DNA from: Balanoglossus misakiensis
Lineage: Eukaryota > Hemichordata
Assembly (NCBI GenBank): GCA_040954595.2
Contig: CM082589.2
Coordinates: forward strand, 5,704,001 to 5,768,000
DNA: 64,000 nucleotides
Reading direction: 5' to 3'
Position numbers and translations under genes: made by a program. The notes under the pieces are model-generated. The model was not told where the DNA came from and searched no databases. It worked only from the letters and a program-made list of their open reading frames with translations. Below, one piece after another: positions 11,362-23,237 of the stretch (position 1 is its first letter; the number at the start of each line of letters is the position of its first letter).

Positions 11362-14300
11362 ATGGCGGCATGCCTTGCGAGGAACCGCACGGGGATCGTA
11401 AAGCTTCTTGCAATCTTCACATTACTGCCAATACTGGTAACACCGAGTCTCCAGATTGGCGGCGAAGACAACAGGACCGCCCTGTACCTGCTCGGTCTCT
11501 TTCCCATCGACTCACAGGTCTGGGCCAGCGGAGAAAGTGCTCTACCGGCCGCCGAGATGGCCATCCAACACATCAATGAACGTCCAGATATTCTGCCCGG
11601 TTACGAACTGAAGTTATTATGGAGAGACAGTCAGGTAACAACATGCAGGAAAACCTCCGTATATACTGCGAGTTATTGTTTCACTGTAACACGGTTGGAA
11701 CTATTTTGTGATTTGAATATCGAAAATGCAACTTTATTCAATGAAACTGCGTTGACTTTTTTGCGAATGGCTTCTTTTACAAGTATTGGAATTGTAGATC
11801 GTTTTACATATTAATCAAGTAGAACAATGACATATAAAACATATTTTCATATTAAAAGGTTCAAATGATATCGTTTGTTCTAGTCAATCTATATGGGCTA
11901 ACTTTAGTTTAAAACATCTATATGGGCTAACTTTAGTTTAAAATATCTATATGGGCTAACTTTAGTTTAAAATTAGAGTCACGCAAATGCCGAAAGTTTC
12001 AGCTCATGGTGTGTGACGGTTTATATGTCTTTTATATGTCTTTCTAGTGCGACCCGGGATCGGCAATAGATGGGGCGTATACCCTGATTTATGAAGAACC
12101 GACGAAAATCATGATTCTGGGACCCATGTGTTCGGCGGCCTGCCAAGCTGTGGCAAGAGCTGTCCGCAAGCGACATATTGTTCAGGTAGGCTGAGACCAA
12201 TAAGACTTAGAGTACCGCGTCCAAACGGGACACATCCCAAATCATATTCTTTATTTTAAGACAGAATAATCTTAAGTTGTCCTTAGCCAAAATATTAGAA
12301 AAAGTTTGATTTTCGAGGAGCAGTCTAACATAAGTGTCAATGTCTTTCCCTTCCGCTCAACAGATGTCTTACGGCTGCGCAGTGCCTTCCTTGTCGGATA
12401 AAAGCGTCTACCCAAGGTTTTCACGACTTGTGCCACCCGACTCAGCTCACAATGACGGACGAATCGCACTAATGTTAGAATTTGGTTGGACTAAGGTGGC
12501 TACGATACATGAAGCTCTTGACCTTTTCGCTGAAGTGAGTTTCTGAACGACAGCTTGGACAGGGCCTGAATTTAAAGGCCGGCGATGGTCTTATGCGCAC
12601 GTGCGTGATCTTGTGTGTACAAACATTACGACCAGTTCTAATGTACTGCAAATTTTGTACTGAAAATGTTGGTTACGACACATTCAAATAGTGGACTGCC
12701 TTCGCATTATATTCCTAAAACCCAATAAAAATGTTCGACTGAGTTTGAAACTTTCAGTGAAATAATCGTAAACACAGTCACAAATCCACAATCCAAAGTT
12801 CGATAACTCTGATTAAATACGTATGCAAATTAAGATAGGTGGGTGGGTGGATCTTTCTACCAAAAATAATTTGACAATGTCGTTATTTTCATTATGAACA
12901 CTGCAAGACCATGAGTGATATGATTCATCTGATGGAGGATAAAGGAATAAAGGTTGTCTCATCGGATCCTCTGTACGACGATCCAAGGATACCAATGGAA
13001 AAAATAAAGGTAAAAGTATGATTTGTAGAATATGTACAATGAATAGACAAAAGAAACGGAGTGTCGCTTCTTGACTTTTAGATAAAGTCGTGCGGCTATA
13101 CAATTATCGGCGTTCACCACTGCCGACACGTTTCCGACAATTAGTAAGGGATGTACCATTTGATCTCCTAGGGGGGGGGGTCTGAAAGATTGACAGATGT
13201 GTTCATTCAGCGTGTTCGCCGTGGTCGTAACCCTCCCAAATTTTGGCGGGTTGTTGACGTCACCATTTTATCATTGGTGTCTCCAGGTGATCCCGGCACC
13301 TCATAAATTTTAATTTAAAGAGATTCACCGACACTGTACATTTAGACCCTTTCCTCATTTGAAGACAATTTGCATACTTTTTTCCTTTGCACTTTTCTAG
13401 TCATAGTACCCAAGGCCTGAACAAAATCAGAGCAGAATTCTCCCAACCCCGGCGGGGTAAACATAATAGGAGATGATGAGATAGGGACTGTACGTCTCTT
13501 CAAAATTCCCTATTACATTGTACACTTTCACCGATCTCACTGCCTGTTGCTTGCAGGAGATGGGAACAAGAATCATCATCGGGTATTTCTACCAACCAAT
13601 GGGAATCAAAGTGTTCTGTGAGGTATTTAATTTTGACTGTATTGCGTTAGTTTCGTAAGAAAGCAGGTGGATTTAATGAAATAACTATACTCGTGCATGT
13701 ATGGTCAGATAATCTCTATTGCAGATGATTAATTAACTTAATTTACATCGTATGTCTCGGTATGCCCATCTGATTGCAGGCATACAAACTAGGACTTTAT
13801 GGTCCCAAATACGGCTGGCTAATACAGGGCTGGTATGTACACACGTGGATCCAAGACAGCTGGGTGGACGGCATGGTCGATTGTACGCAGGAACAAATAG
13901 CCGAAGTCGTAGATGTTAGTAAACTATACCTGTACCGATATATTCGGTATCTGCATGCCACAGAAATAGATACCGTTTTTCAAGTATCATGCTATATTTG
14001 TGTCGTCACAAATCTGTTTAATTAAAATGTCATCACATAATGCAGAAATATATTCAATACCATTTTATGTGACGACCATTTGAAGTAACAGCGCAGCCAT
14101 TTTGTGCAGTTCTTGGGATGTAAAGAAAATCTGGACCAAGGCCAAACTTCAAAGATGTTCGATTTTATATAAACATGCATATGAGTGATACTGAACCTTA
14201 TCTTCTATCTTTTAAAGGGAGCTTTTTCGGTATTTAACTTTGACATTAATCCTGAAATTGACCAGCCCGGTATTTCTGGAATGGTAAGACTTGCATCATT

Positions 14301-17300
14301 GTTTTAGTCAGATTATTTATTAGTTTTATTTCGATTTCTGATGATTAGTAAAACTAGTGTGGTAATATTGCAGCTAGCTATCCAATGCTGTGATATCTTG
14401 ACATATCTTGATACTATGACGTATATTGAAAAATATTTTTTCTCTCTCTGGCCTAAAGAGGATATTTTTGTTTGAAAAACATAAAAAGACCACCAGAGCT
14501 GTTATTACAAATACAGTTGGTAATTCGTGTTCTTTTTGTAGGCTCCGAAAGAGTATTTCGGTCTGTTTGACGAATACGTCAACCACACAGCCGACACTTT
14601 GTTTGGGTTACACATGAGTCCAACGGTGTACGATACAGTCTGGGCTCTCTCGTTGGCACTGAATGCTACGATGACTAAACTCGCAGCAACGGGTGAGTAG
14701 CCTATACATCAGTTTGTTTACAAACTTTGTTTGGCTTTGGTGTTGTGTTGTTCAGTGATGACATCAACAAAATTATCACTTATTGCATTTTCAGCCAATT
14801 TAGTTTAAGGGGCGAGTCGTCTGAACTGCCCATGCGCGACTTTTCTGTGAACAACAACCTTTATGTGAGCATACAGAAATCATAACTTATCTTTGTTGGT
14901 CAATTATTTTCTTAACTGGAAGGCGACAAACGGCTAGAGAATTACACTTATGGAGACGAAGAAATATCAGACATGATAACACAGAGTATAAGCGAAGTGG
15001 CTTTTGATGGAGTTTACGTAAGTGTGACTAGCCGGCTTTTTTTCTTTTCCGAGATCCACCGAAGACACGTGTTACGATTTTAGACATTTGACTCACAAAT
15101 GTTGACTTTATTACATGTACGTCTCCAGCAGTTATAGCGCGTGTTAATTTTATACAAAATGAACAATCTTGATGGTTATGTTCTCTGCAAATACCTCCAA
15201 CAGGGGAAAATTGCCTTCCTCGAAAATGGAGACGTGACAACAGATTTTAAAGTTCAACAATATCAAGGTATAATTACTCATTTGTGTTTAATCTATTTTC
15301 GTTTCATATCTCTCTCTCTCTCTCAAAATCTACCTTCATGTAGTAACAATTTTAGTTTCATTTAAGACTGATATTCGAGGCTATAGCCTTGATATAATAC
15401 ATTGTACATGCACGTTACATTTCCAGGAGCCAACAACATGAAGATCGGTATCTACAAATCGGAGCCTCATATACTCGAGTTTTACCCAGACGTTCCCGTT
15501 GTCTGGAAAGGTAAGGGAGTTTTCATTTATGATGCAGGGGTGGGTCGATAAGTCATGTGAAGAATGGCTCTCGACCCCACGATTTCTCCTACCCACACTC
15601 CTTCGTTATAAATGAAAACTCCCTAGACATTTATAATTTCCCAGGAGAAAAACAACAAAAAGGAAAGAAAAAAATCCTTGGATATTTTAACTTCACTGTC
15701 AGCGGACACGAACATTATCGTGCTGCCAAGGCTTCTTTCCGATCAGCTGGATGCTTCCTGAAATTAGTTAGCGGGGGACTATGCAGTCGTGCTAACAGCC
15801 CGTACGAGCGGAAGATGAAACTCCCGCGCCGCTGTCATCCAAGCGAAAGAAACACCAAAAGCTCCAATGTTTAAACTAAACGATTCAAAATTTAACATAC
15901 ACAATAATAACAACTTGAAAACATGTTTTTTTTTAAATGTAGGCGATGGTCCGCCCGTGGCTGAATTGAGTATCATTTATGTCATTCAGAGAGTTCCTGT
16001 ATATCTCTACAGCATCATGTCCGTACTGGCGATAGCTGGGATGATTTGTAGTATAATATTTCTGACGCTTAACATTAAGCTCAGGCAAAAGCGGTAAGTC
16101 TAAAAACTGCCTGACCACGCGAGATCTCGTAGTGTCTCGTGAAATCCGGAAAATGGTCTATTGTATCAGTTCGTGAACGCACACTCCCCCATTACATATC
16201 GTTGTCTTGTACAACAATCGATAGCAGCAGATAAATGTTGAGAAAAATAGGAGGAGCATATATATGAGACGAGATGACCGATTAAAGTGAAGTCTGGAGT
16301 TAAGTGTTTTATCGTACTTGATTTTTGTCCAGAATCGTCAAGATGTCCTCTCCAAACATCAATAATATTATCCTGTGCGGCTGTGCTTTGACCTACGTGA
16401 GTGTCCTCTTCGCTGAAATCGGAAACTCCACACTCAGTCCTGAGAATATTTGGAAATGCTCTTCGTATACACTACTGCTCGGATTTTCAGCATCCTATGG
16501 GGCCCTCTTCTCCAAGACTTGGAGAGTTCACATGATATTTACCAACATCAAACTGCAGAAGAAGGTATAGGGAGTCGATCGACTGTTTTTATCAGTGCAC
16601 CTGTTCATCTTATATATCACAGAATTCCTGAACCTTGGCTATCGCTTTCGTTCTTATCGGCTTGGAACAAATAGTGTCACTTTTCAATTGGACTGTTTGT
16701 CAATTTTCATACATTCTAATTTAATAGAAACACATTTGGGGCACAGGAAAATGCAACCGTAAACAAATAAACAACTTTAAGGTGTAAATTTGGTATTTCG
16801 GTGCAGATATGTGGAAATACTGTGACAAGTGTATCACTTTCGCCTGTATTTTCCAAAACCTAACAGGTGGTTAGAGATCGTCAGCTTCTGATACTGGTGT
16901 TCATTTTTATCGGGATTGACCTCATCACAATTGCATTCTGGGAAGGCCTGGACCCCGTGGAATCTGTTGTTTCCAACTTGAACCGACTGGTGAGTACCTT
17001 CCCAACGAAACACCCAAACACATTGACTGTTTTTTCTTCCTATCGTATTCCTTGTTTGAAATTGTAAATAAAAATAATATTTTTTGACAATACCAACAGC
17101 ATAAGTTAAACAATGGTGTTTCTTTGTACAGCCAGAGGAGATCGGTGATCGAATCTACATTCAACAGATCCAATCTTGCGAATCCAGATACATGACTTAC
17201 TGGCTTGGAATTATCTACTCTACCAAAGCTTTGTTGCTTGTCTTCGGGGTGTTTCTAGCCTGGGAAACCAGAAAGGTGTGTGTGTATACTGATTTCTGAC

Positions 17301-18088
17301 TCGACTGGAAGAAAAAGAACATTACAAAAAAGTATTGTGACGTTGCCTGTTTCGTACGCTCAAATCATCGCGAGTCTGCTGGATCTACTGCCTCTGAATA
17401 CTGATGTCGTATAAAAATTCTCAACTATTTCTTGTGGTGTTAAACAGGTTTCCATACCGGTCCTGAACGACTCTCGTCACATCGGCATGTGTATCTACAA
17501 CGTGGTTATTCTCAGCACGGTTGGCGCCCCAGTGGCCTACGTCCTCCGGTCGCAGCCAGGCATCGCTTACGGCATGCAGTCCTTGGTTGTGCTGCTTGGA
17601 ACCACAGTCACCCAGTGCCTTGTGATTTTGCCAAAGGTAAGGAATGGTCTTGTGCCACGGCTGAGTTAATTTTATCGTTCAGAAATCTATTCTGTGATAA
17701 CGTAAGAAGTCATTCATCTGTCATTCACGCGTTTTTTTTTGTTCTGAATCACGTAATGACGTCCGCCATTTTAAATTGCCTTGCCACGCGAGATCTCGCA
17801 GAATCTCGTGCAGTTCGCAAAAGGGACTATCGGGAAGCTGTGCAGATTTTCTCACGACCAATGCGTTGTTGCGTTTCACAGATTATGGCTTACAGAGCTG
17901 GAGAGGACATCCCCATGGGAACAAGTAGCATTCGACCAACGATGGGACAAGTGGGTACAGATCCCCATTTGTTAGCTTCCGATGACAGAACGGCTGGTAC
18001 GCACACGTCTGCTTGGAACTCGTCCACAGATCGACATATGCCCTCGGCCACAGGTCGACGTATACCTGTCAGCGTTGGAGTACAGTAA
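11362..18088 (+). CDS. GABA-B-receptor-family class C GPCR (17 coding exons, 796 aa)
   Basis: Seven-helix receptor at the plasma membrane with an extracellular Venus flytrap domain. Exons: 11362-11634, 12048-12185, 12364-12534, 12908-13009, 13557-13622, 13780-13914, 14218-14283, 14542-14692, 14923-15017, 15204-15267, 15427-15510, 15943-16093, 16333-16564, 16867-16989, 17132-17275, 17448-17636, 17882-18088. All phases join; the exon 4 acceptor (GCAAG) is the weakest. Residues 1-32 look like a signal peptide and about 33-455 form the flytrap, with GPMCS, IIIGYFY and VFCEAYKLGLYG matching GABA-B motifs. Seven helices lie between about 469 and 726; KMSSPNINN and SKTWRVH resemble the GABA-B2 subunit. 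The cysteine-rich domain of other class C receptors is absent, as in GABA-B. The 68-residue tail has no coiled coil. The ligand is unknown, and orthology to GABBR1 or GABBR2 is not settled. Confidence 0.93.
11887..11973. repeat. Three 29-bp tandem repeats
   Basis: ATCTATATGGGCTAACTTTA recurs at 11887, 11916 and 11945 in intron 1 of the GABA-B-like gene. The copies are almost identical, so the expansion is probably recent and may be length-polymorphic. Confidence 0.95.
12571..12610. repeat. Half copy of a TTAA-ended fold-back element
   Basis: TTTAAAGGCCGGCGATGGTC followed by TTATGCGCACGTGCGT matches one arm of the palindromic element at 18105-18197. It lies in intron 3 of the GABA-B-like gene. 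The opposite arm is missing. Confidence 0.6.
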
Positions 18089-18104
18089 GTATCCCCCAAT
18101 CAAG

Positions 18105-18197
18105 TTAAAGGCCGACGATTGTCTTTTACGCATGTGCGTAATTGAGACCAGAGTCTCTGGTTTGGCACATGCGCATAAGACAATCGTCGCCCTTTAA
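18105..18197. mobile_element. Palindromic fold-back MITE with TTAA ends
   Basis: TTAAAGG-CGACGATTGTCTT at the left pairs with AAGACAATCGTCG-CCTTTAA at the right across 93 bp. Inner complementary blocks around GCATGTGC and GCACATGCGC extend the hairpin. The terminal TTAA suggests a TTAA-targeting (piggyBac-type) non-autonomous element. It starts 16 bp after the receptor stop codon, inside the probable 3' UTR or last intron. Confidence 0.75.
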
Positions 18198-18374
18198 GTG
18201 GTGTTCCCATACAAAGTTGTTACGACTGGTTTCAGAATCAAAACTGCGAATAAATGCCCTGAAGTGTATTTTCATGAATGCGATAATAGGTAACTGCATC
18301 ATATTTTATGCCTTGGTTTCTGAACTTGTTAAAGTTCCCCACTAACACTCTCTATGTTTTGCGATATCTTTAAG

Positions 18375-18417
18375 GGTAGAGTTATTACCGATGGCGACCC
18401 AATCGTCGAATGGCTGA
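18375..18417 (+). CDS. Possible alternative last coding exon of the GABA-B-like receptor
   Basis: The stop codon of the main model overlaps a perfect donor (CA|GTAAGT at 18083-18090). Splicing from there to the acceptor TTTAAG at about 18369-18374 restores the same frame. It would replace the stop with the short tail VELLPMATQSSNG and a TGA at 18415-18417. This is supported only by splice consensus and frame continuity, so transcript data must decide. Confidence 0.35.
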
Positions 18418-18721
18418 CTGCGGACCCAAGACTTATTGTAAATCATATTTAACATTGGAGATTTGTGCAGTTGTGCAAGAACGGCAACACATGTTATAGC
18501 AATACATCATTTGCTTTAGCTATCAAACCAGAAATGAATGAATGAATGTACAAACCAATCAATCATGATTTCGTATTTTTAGTTATAATGCTTATTCTCT
18601 TGGATTTGTAGATATTCTACTTGTTTTGTCTTTCTTTAGTTGCCATCGTCTTCTGCTGGGAGTATAATTTATCAGTTTGGAGATTAGCAACATTATTGTG
18701 TTTCTCATATTTTTGTTGATG

Positions 18722-18727
18722 TTTATT
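18722..18727 (-). terminator. Poly(A) signal of SLC17A9
   Basis: TTTATT on the plus strand is AATAAA on the minus strand, about 420 bp past the SLC17A9 stop. If used, the SLC17A9 3' UTR overlaps that of the convergent receptor gene by about 100 bp. Confidence 0.45.
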
Positions 18728-18804
18728 GATTTCCATTAGATTTCTCTTCTCACTCTGGTACTTTTCTGTATTTTTGGAGACTTTGTAATGTTTTCTTTTC
18801 TTGA

Positions 18805-18810
18805 AATAAA
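18805..18810 (+). terminator. Poly(A) signal of the GABA-B-like receptor
   Basis: AATAAA lies about 0.7 kb after the stop codon and is followed by a GT-rich stretch (GTGTGAATGTGTGTGC). It is the best candidate 3' end for this transcript. Confidence 0.6.
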
Positions 18811-19146
18811 TGTTTTCTGCAGTTCAAACAACTTTACAGTAATTTTGTGTGAATGTGTGTGCAATACAACTAAAATTATCAAATTCAACTCCCTGCTATA
18901 ATAAATATAATAATAAACAAAATATATATGGATATTCATCTGTTTGTTCTGCATTTAATGCAGCCAGACATTCAGATTTACTAAATGCGAATTGTCAGTT
19001 AATTAATTCCCATATGATAGGAAAGGGAAACAACATTTCCGTTAAGTAAATATCCTTTCGTTCTAACAGAAATATATCAAACCTTAAATGGTGGCAAAGA
19101 TTCAGTCTTCAAAGACTGACTCAAAATTAGATCTGTCTGATATACC

Positions 19147-22100
19147 TCAAATAATCTTGCTTCCAGTTCCGAAAATGAAAAATATCATCCAGCCCAAGAA
19201 AGACACGCAGGCTGTGGAGCAGAAGACGGCCGGCCAGCTATGCAGGTACTCCAGCAGATGTCCGGCTACGTAGACTCCAATGAAACCCGGTATTGCGCCT
19301 GCTGTATTCATTACACCTACGCAGAAAGATGTTAACGTGTCAATAAGGCGCTGACCGACCTGCTGTAGCTTTGTAAGGCTGCGCGCGATTGGTTTATTTC
19401 TTTGTAGTGTGCTATGGGTGTGTAAAATGTTACAACCTATGAGGTTGCACCTTTCAAAGTGATGTGGGTCACCCCTGAATATGACCTGGTCAGGGATTTA
19501 TCTCTACTGGTAGATATAGCCAGCAGTAACTGGGTGTCACTGTACAGCAAACGGGACGGTATGACTGAGGGTTTCAACATGGCCAAGGTGTAGCAAAAGA
19601 AATGTGTCATAGACTATACTCTGTGTGTGTTTGATCCATCAATGGCCATGATCAATCCTCTCTCAGTTGTGACCATAGAATTGTTCAGGTTTTAAACTAA
19701 AAATAGAAATTGAAACGCAGTGAGACATCTCAGATAGCCCTGGCAGTTCAATTGACAAAATAAAACACTAACCAAAGACAGCACCAGCATAATCCGGGGC
19801 TATGTCTTGGGGATTTGCGAAGACGCCTGCCAGTCCAAAAGTCTGGAAGACGAGAGCTGCTGTGGCAAACAGAACTGCCGTTGAGAAATGATCCACTTGG
19901 CTTATTGCTAAAAGACACACTATCACGCCACTGCATTCTATTGTCTGTAAAACCAAAAGTAATTTAAAGTATAGACAATTAGTGAGATAGTATAACTTGC
20001 AGGCAAAATGTGCCGAGTTGATAGGAAAAAAAAGATGATGATGTAAATGAAAAAATTCTGCAACAACAGTTGACGAGGACACAATTAACCATTTCACAGT
20101 ATCGTCAGTGAAGATATACGTATAGGGGTTGCCATGCTTGTTTTTGAAATACAAGGCCATGAATTAGATGACTCCCGCTCATGAGAATGTGAATTAAGTC
20201 AATAATGAAAAAAAAAAGATTTTTTCACCAATGGTTTTTATATGAGTGAACCCATTCAAACAGCTGTTTGGAAATTTTATATGAAATCTGGAACTTGATT
20301 TGATACAACGTTCAAAGTAAGATTGCTGCTATTAATTTTGCTGTGGCTTCCACATAGGAAATCACAATTGTAACTTATAAGGTTTAATATGTAGATCTTG
20401 GATGCTGTATAGGAGCATACTTACATGCATACATTTTCTTGCCACTGTAACAGAATAACCTGAGCTGATGATTTTATCTGCTATAAAACCTGCAATGATA
20501 CCGGAGGGTACGCACAGTAGCCACGGTACAACATTAAAAATGTAACCCTGAAATTATAAGACAGTATATAGTGTTAAAAATGAGAACTGGTATTTGGCAA
20601 AATTGACACTCTCAAGCTCATGAACCCTTGCACAGTGCCCTCAAGTGGGCACTTACGAGAATATGAGAAACCTTTTGTTTTTAAACGTTTTAAATTGAAA
20701 TGTTTATATGTACACGATTTTGTCCTGTCAAATTCCCGGTCAAAATGAAGAAATGAAACAGATACTTACATTTTCTCCTGGAAATTTTTCAGTAAAATAG
20801 GTTGGAAGCCACGAGAACAGCAAGTGGAAGGAATAATTTAAACAGAATCTACCCAAAATAAGTGCCCTAGGAGAAAATGGAAACCAAAATTTGATGTAAA
20901 ATTAAACTTATGGGGGTTTGTAGAAAATAACTAAAATTAGTCCTTTCATAGTGTTAATGGCTAATTCTCTGCACGACTCACCAAAAAGCAGGATGTGATA
21001 TTAGCCTCTTCCAAGGAACATCTTTTATTGCAGCTTTTGGAACGGGCTTCTGGCTGGCCAATTTGGCCACCTGTCCGTTCAATTTTATGTTATCGCTGGT
21101 GTCTTCCATCAGGAAAAACTTCATAGCGAGTGCCCACATCACACTCAGTGCACCAAATGTATAGAAGACACTGTGCCAGCCATATCTGGCCAGTAGAAAA
21201 GAACCTAGGCTTCCAGATAAAACATTTCTGTAAGAGAAATATTATCATTTAGTATTCAAACATTAATCGAGCCACAGAAACTTCCTTAAGCCACTCCCAA
21301 TGACCCTGATCATAGTTTAATTTATCTTGTATCATGGTTTTATTGGAGGTGGGGGGGGGGCATGTCGGTCATTAACACTAAACCTAACCCTCTCGAAGAT
21401 CATTGTGTGTGTTGGAATGATATCCCGTATTAAAGATGACTTCAGACATTAACAGGATCTGAGCTGAGGGGTGTTGTCCTATCCACTTTATTCCTAAAAT
21501 GAGTTCATCTTACCCAGCTGAAGTTCCAGCCATGACAGTTGCATATACTTTTGATCGGCCGGAATTCTCTGTGACTTTCTTTGAAAGCAAACTGGCCAGA
21601 GCTGGATAGTGGAATGCTGGAAAGAAAAAGACAAAGATGCATTGAATAAATGTACACCAGTATATAACCTCACACAGACCAGGCCATCAAAAGGCTTTAC
21701 ACAAGTATGACATAGCTATGATTAAAGGAACCATGAAAATCCTCTCTTTTTGTTCAAAAGTCAATAAGCCAGCTAAAAGAGTCACTACTAGGCACGCTTC
21801 ATTTACCACATATTGATTTTACTATCAATGGTGAAACTGAGGTATATTTTTCCTGAGAGAAAAAGGCAATGGCTCTACCGTTGTTTACAAGAGATGAATT
21901 TATGCAGTTATCTTTTTTATTTATTTTGGTTTCAGTATTTTGTTATTATTTGTTTTGTATTATGTTACTCTTTTCTGTAGCATGACCAACAGATTTTTCA
22001 GGGGAGTGAATAAAAAAAAAACATGTTAATACCTTGAGTTGCAGCAAATAAAACTCTCACAAACACCATAAAATTTAGCTGGTCACTTTTGACTTCGAAA

Positions 22101-23237
22101 GCGTTGATGAAGTATGGTGTAAGGAAGGTGATGAATCCCCAGCCGAGGGCGGCCGTAGTGACCACCCGGTCACCACCAAAACGGTCACTCAGCCAGCCGG
22201 ACAGAATCTGCGTTGATGCATAGCCCCAGTAAAAACATGATAAAATAAGTCCCTGAAAAAAATAATGATATACAATATATGAGAAATTTCTTGCATAGAG
22301 TGTGAGTATCTGAAGCTTGAAGTGGAAGTTGACTGAAAATGCCATTGGATTCCTGCCATACATGCATATTTATAATGGTAGACACCAACCACAAGAACCC
22401 TATATGGTGAGGTTAATCCTTTTACCACCATAGTTTGGTCCAAATCCATTGCTTTCAATAGAAGTGCTGGACTTTTATACAGGGAAATAGAGCGAACGTG
22501 TTAAAATATTTACTATTCTTTTATTATAAAACTTTCCATCTATGTTTGCTTACCGTCTCTGTTTTGTCCCAGTTGAATTCATGTGAAATTTCCACCGCTG
22601 ACAGGGGCATGGAATTCCTGGCAGCAAAAGTCAGCATAGTCCCTGTGAATAACGCGATGGTCCATACTTGTCTGTCAGACCTGTATGATCGAGGTGGAAA
22701 GAACAAGATATTACTGTTTGTGTAGCATAACCAAGTGTATTGGTAAATGAGCAAACTCTAATAGTCATCAAACTTCTGGTACACTGGCATGTGAAGACAA
22801 ATAATCAGTTATCATGCTACAATGTTACTAAGATTTGAACATCTCCTGACATGAAGCATGACAATGATTGGAACTATTAAAACTACTCTTTGCCCTCATA
22901 CATAAAACCTCCTTGAATAAGATGTCATGTAATGAACAGTAGTAGGTTTTGCATTCCAAGTATATCTTGTTCGGGAACAATAACTTGGTTTGTAACAGTA
23001 ACTATCTGCCTCCAAAACATTACGAGCTGTTGAAAGAGTTGCTTAGGTCATCAACGGCCGTGACCGACTGACCATCGCTTTCAAGATTTCGCAATGGTTG
23101 ACCTGACGTGACCTCGCCCAGTGTTTATACATGGTAGCCTAGGGTCCCGAGAACTTCCGTGCGACATTGACCCATCTTCCCGGTCACTTGATGACATACC
23201 TACTCCAATGCGCGTTCTCCTGTTCCGACGACACCAT
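19147..23237 (-). CDS. SLC17A9: Vesicular nucleotide transporter SLC17A9/VNUT (9 exons, 431 aa)
   Basis: Major-facilitator transporter that loads ATP and other nucleotides into secretory vesicles, driven by membrane potential. Exons in transcript order: 23237-23200, 22680-22554, 22252-22033, 21616-21514, 21227-20982, 20866-20770, 20547-20425, 19944-19773, 19316-19147. Phases join throughout and the total of 431 aa is close to the 436 aa of human VNUT. Family marks in order: ARNSMPL in helix 1, FYWGY and SDRFGGD (residues 56-85), VRVLFAATQ with the essential helix-4 arginine at about residue 121, SWLPTYF, IFNVVPWL, ANPQDIAPDYAG and NTAGAIPGFIGVY. The 12-codon first exon was chosen because its ATG frame and 2-nt overhang complete exon 2 exactly. 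Intron 2 holds a MITE copy. The gene is head-to-head with LTV1. Confidence 0.93.
22411..22486. repeat. Copy of a short dispersed MITE
   Basis: The block around ACCATAGTTTGGTCCAAATC followed by TTTTATACAGGGA matches the longer, TTAA-bounded copy at 55189-55289. It lies in SLC17A9 intron 2 and has less perfect ends than its partner. Confidence 0.65.

Noticed and set aside
13081-13142. TTTTAG-preceded open stretch in intron 4 of the GABA-B-like gene
   Set aside because: Exons 4 and 5 already join in phase and match the family without a gap.
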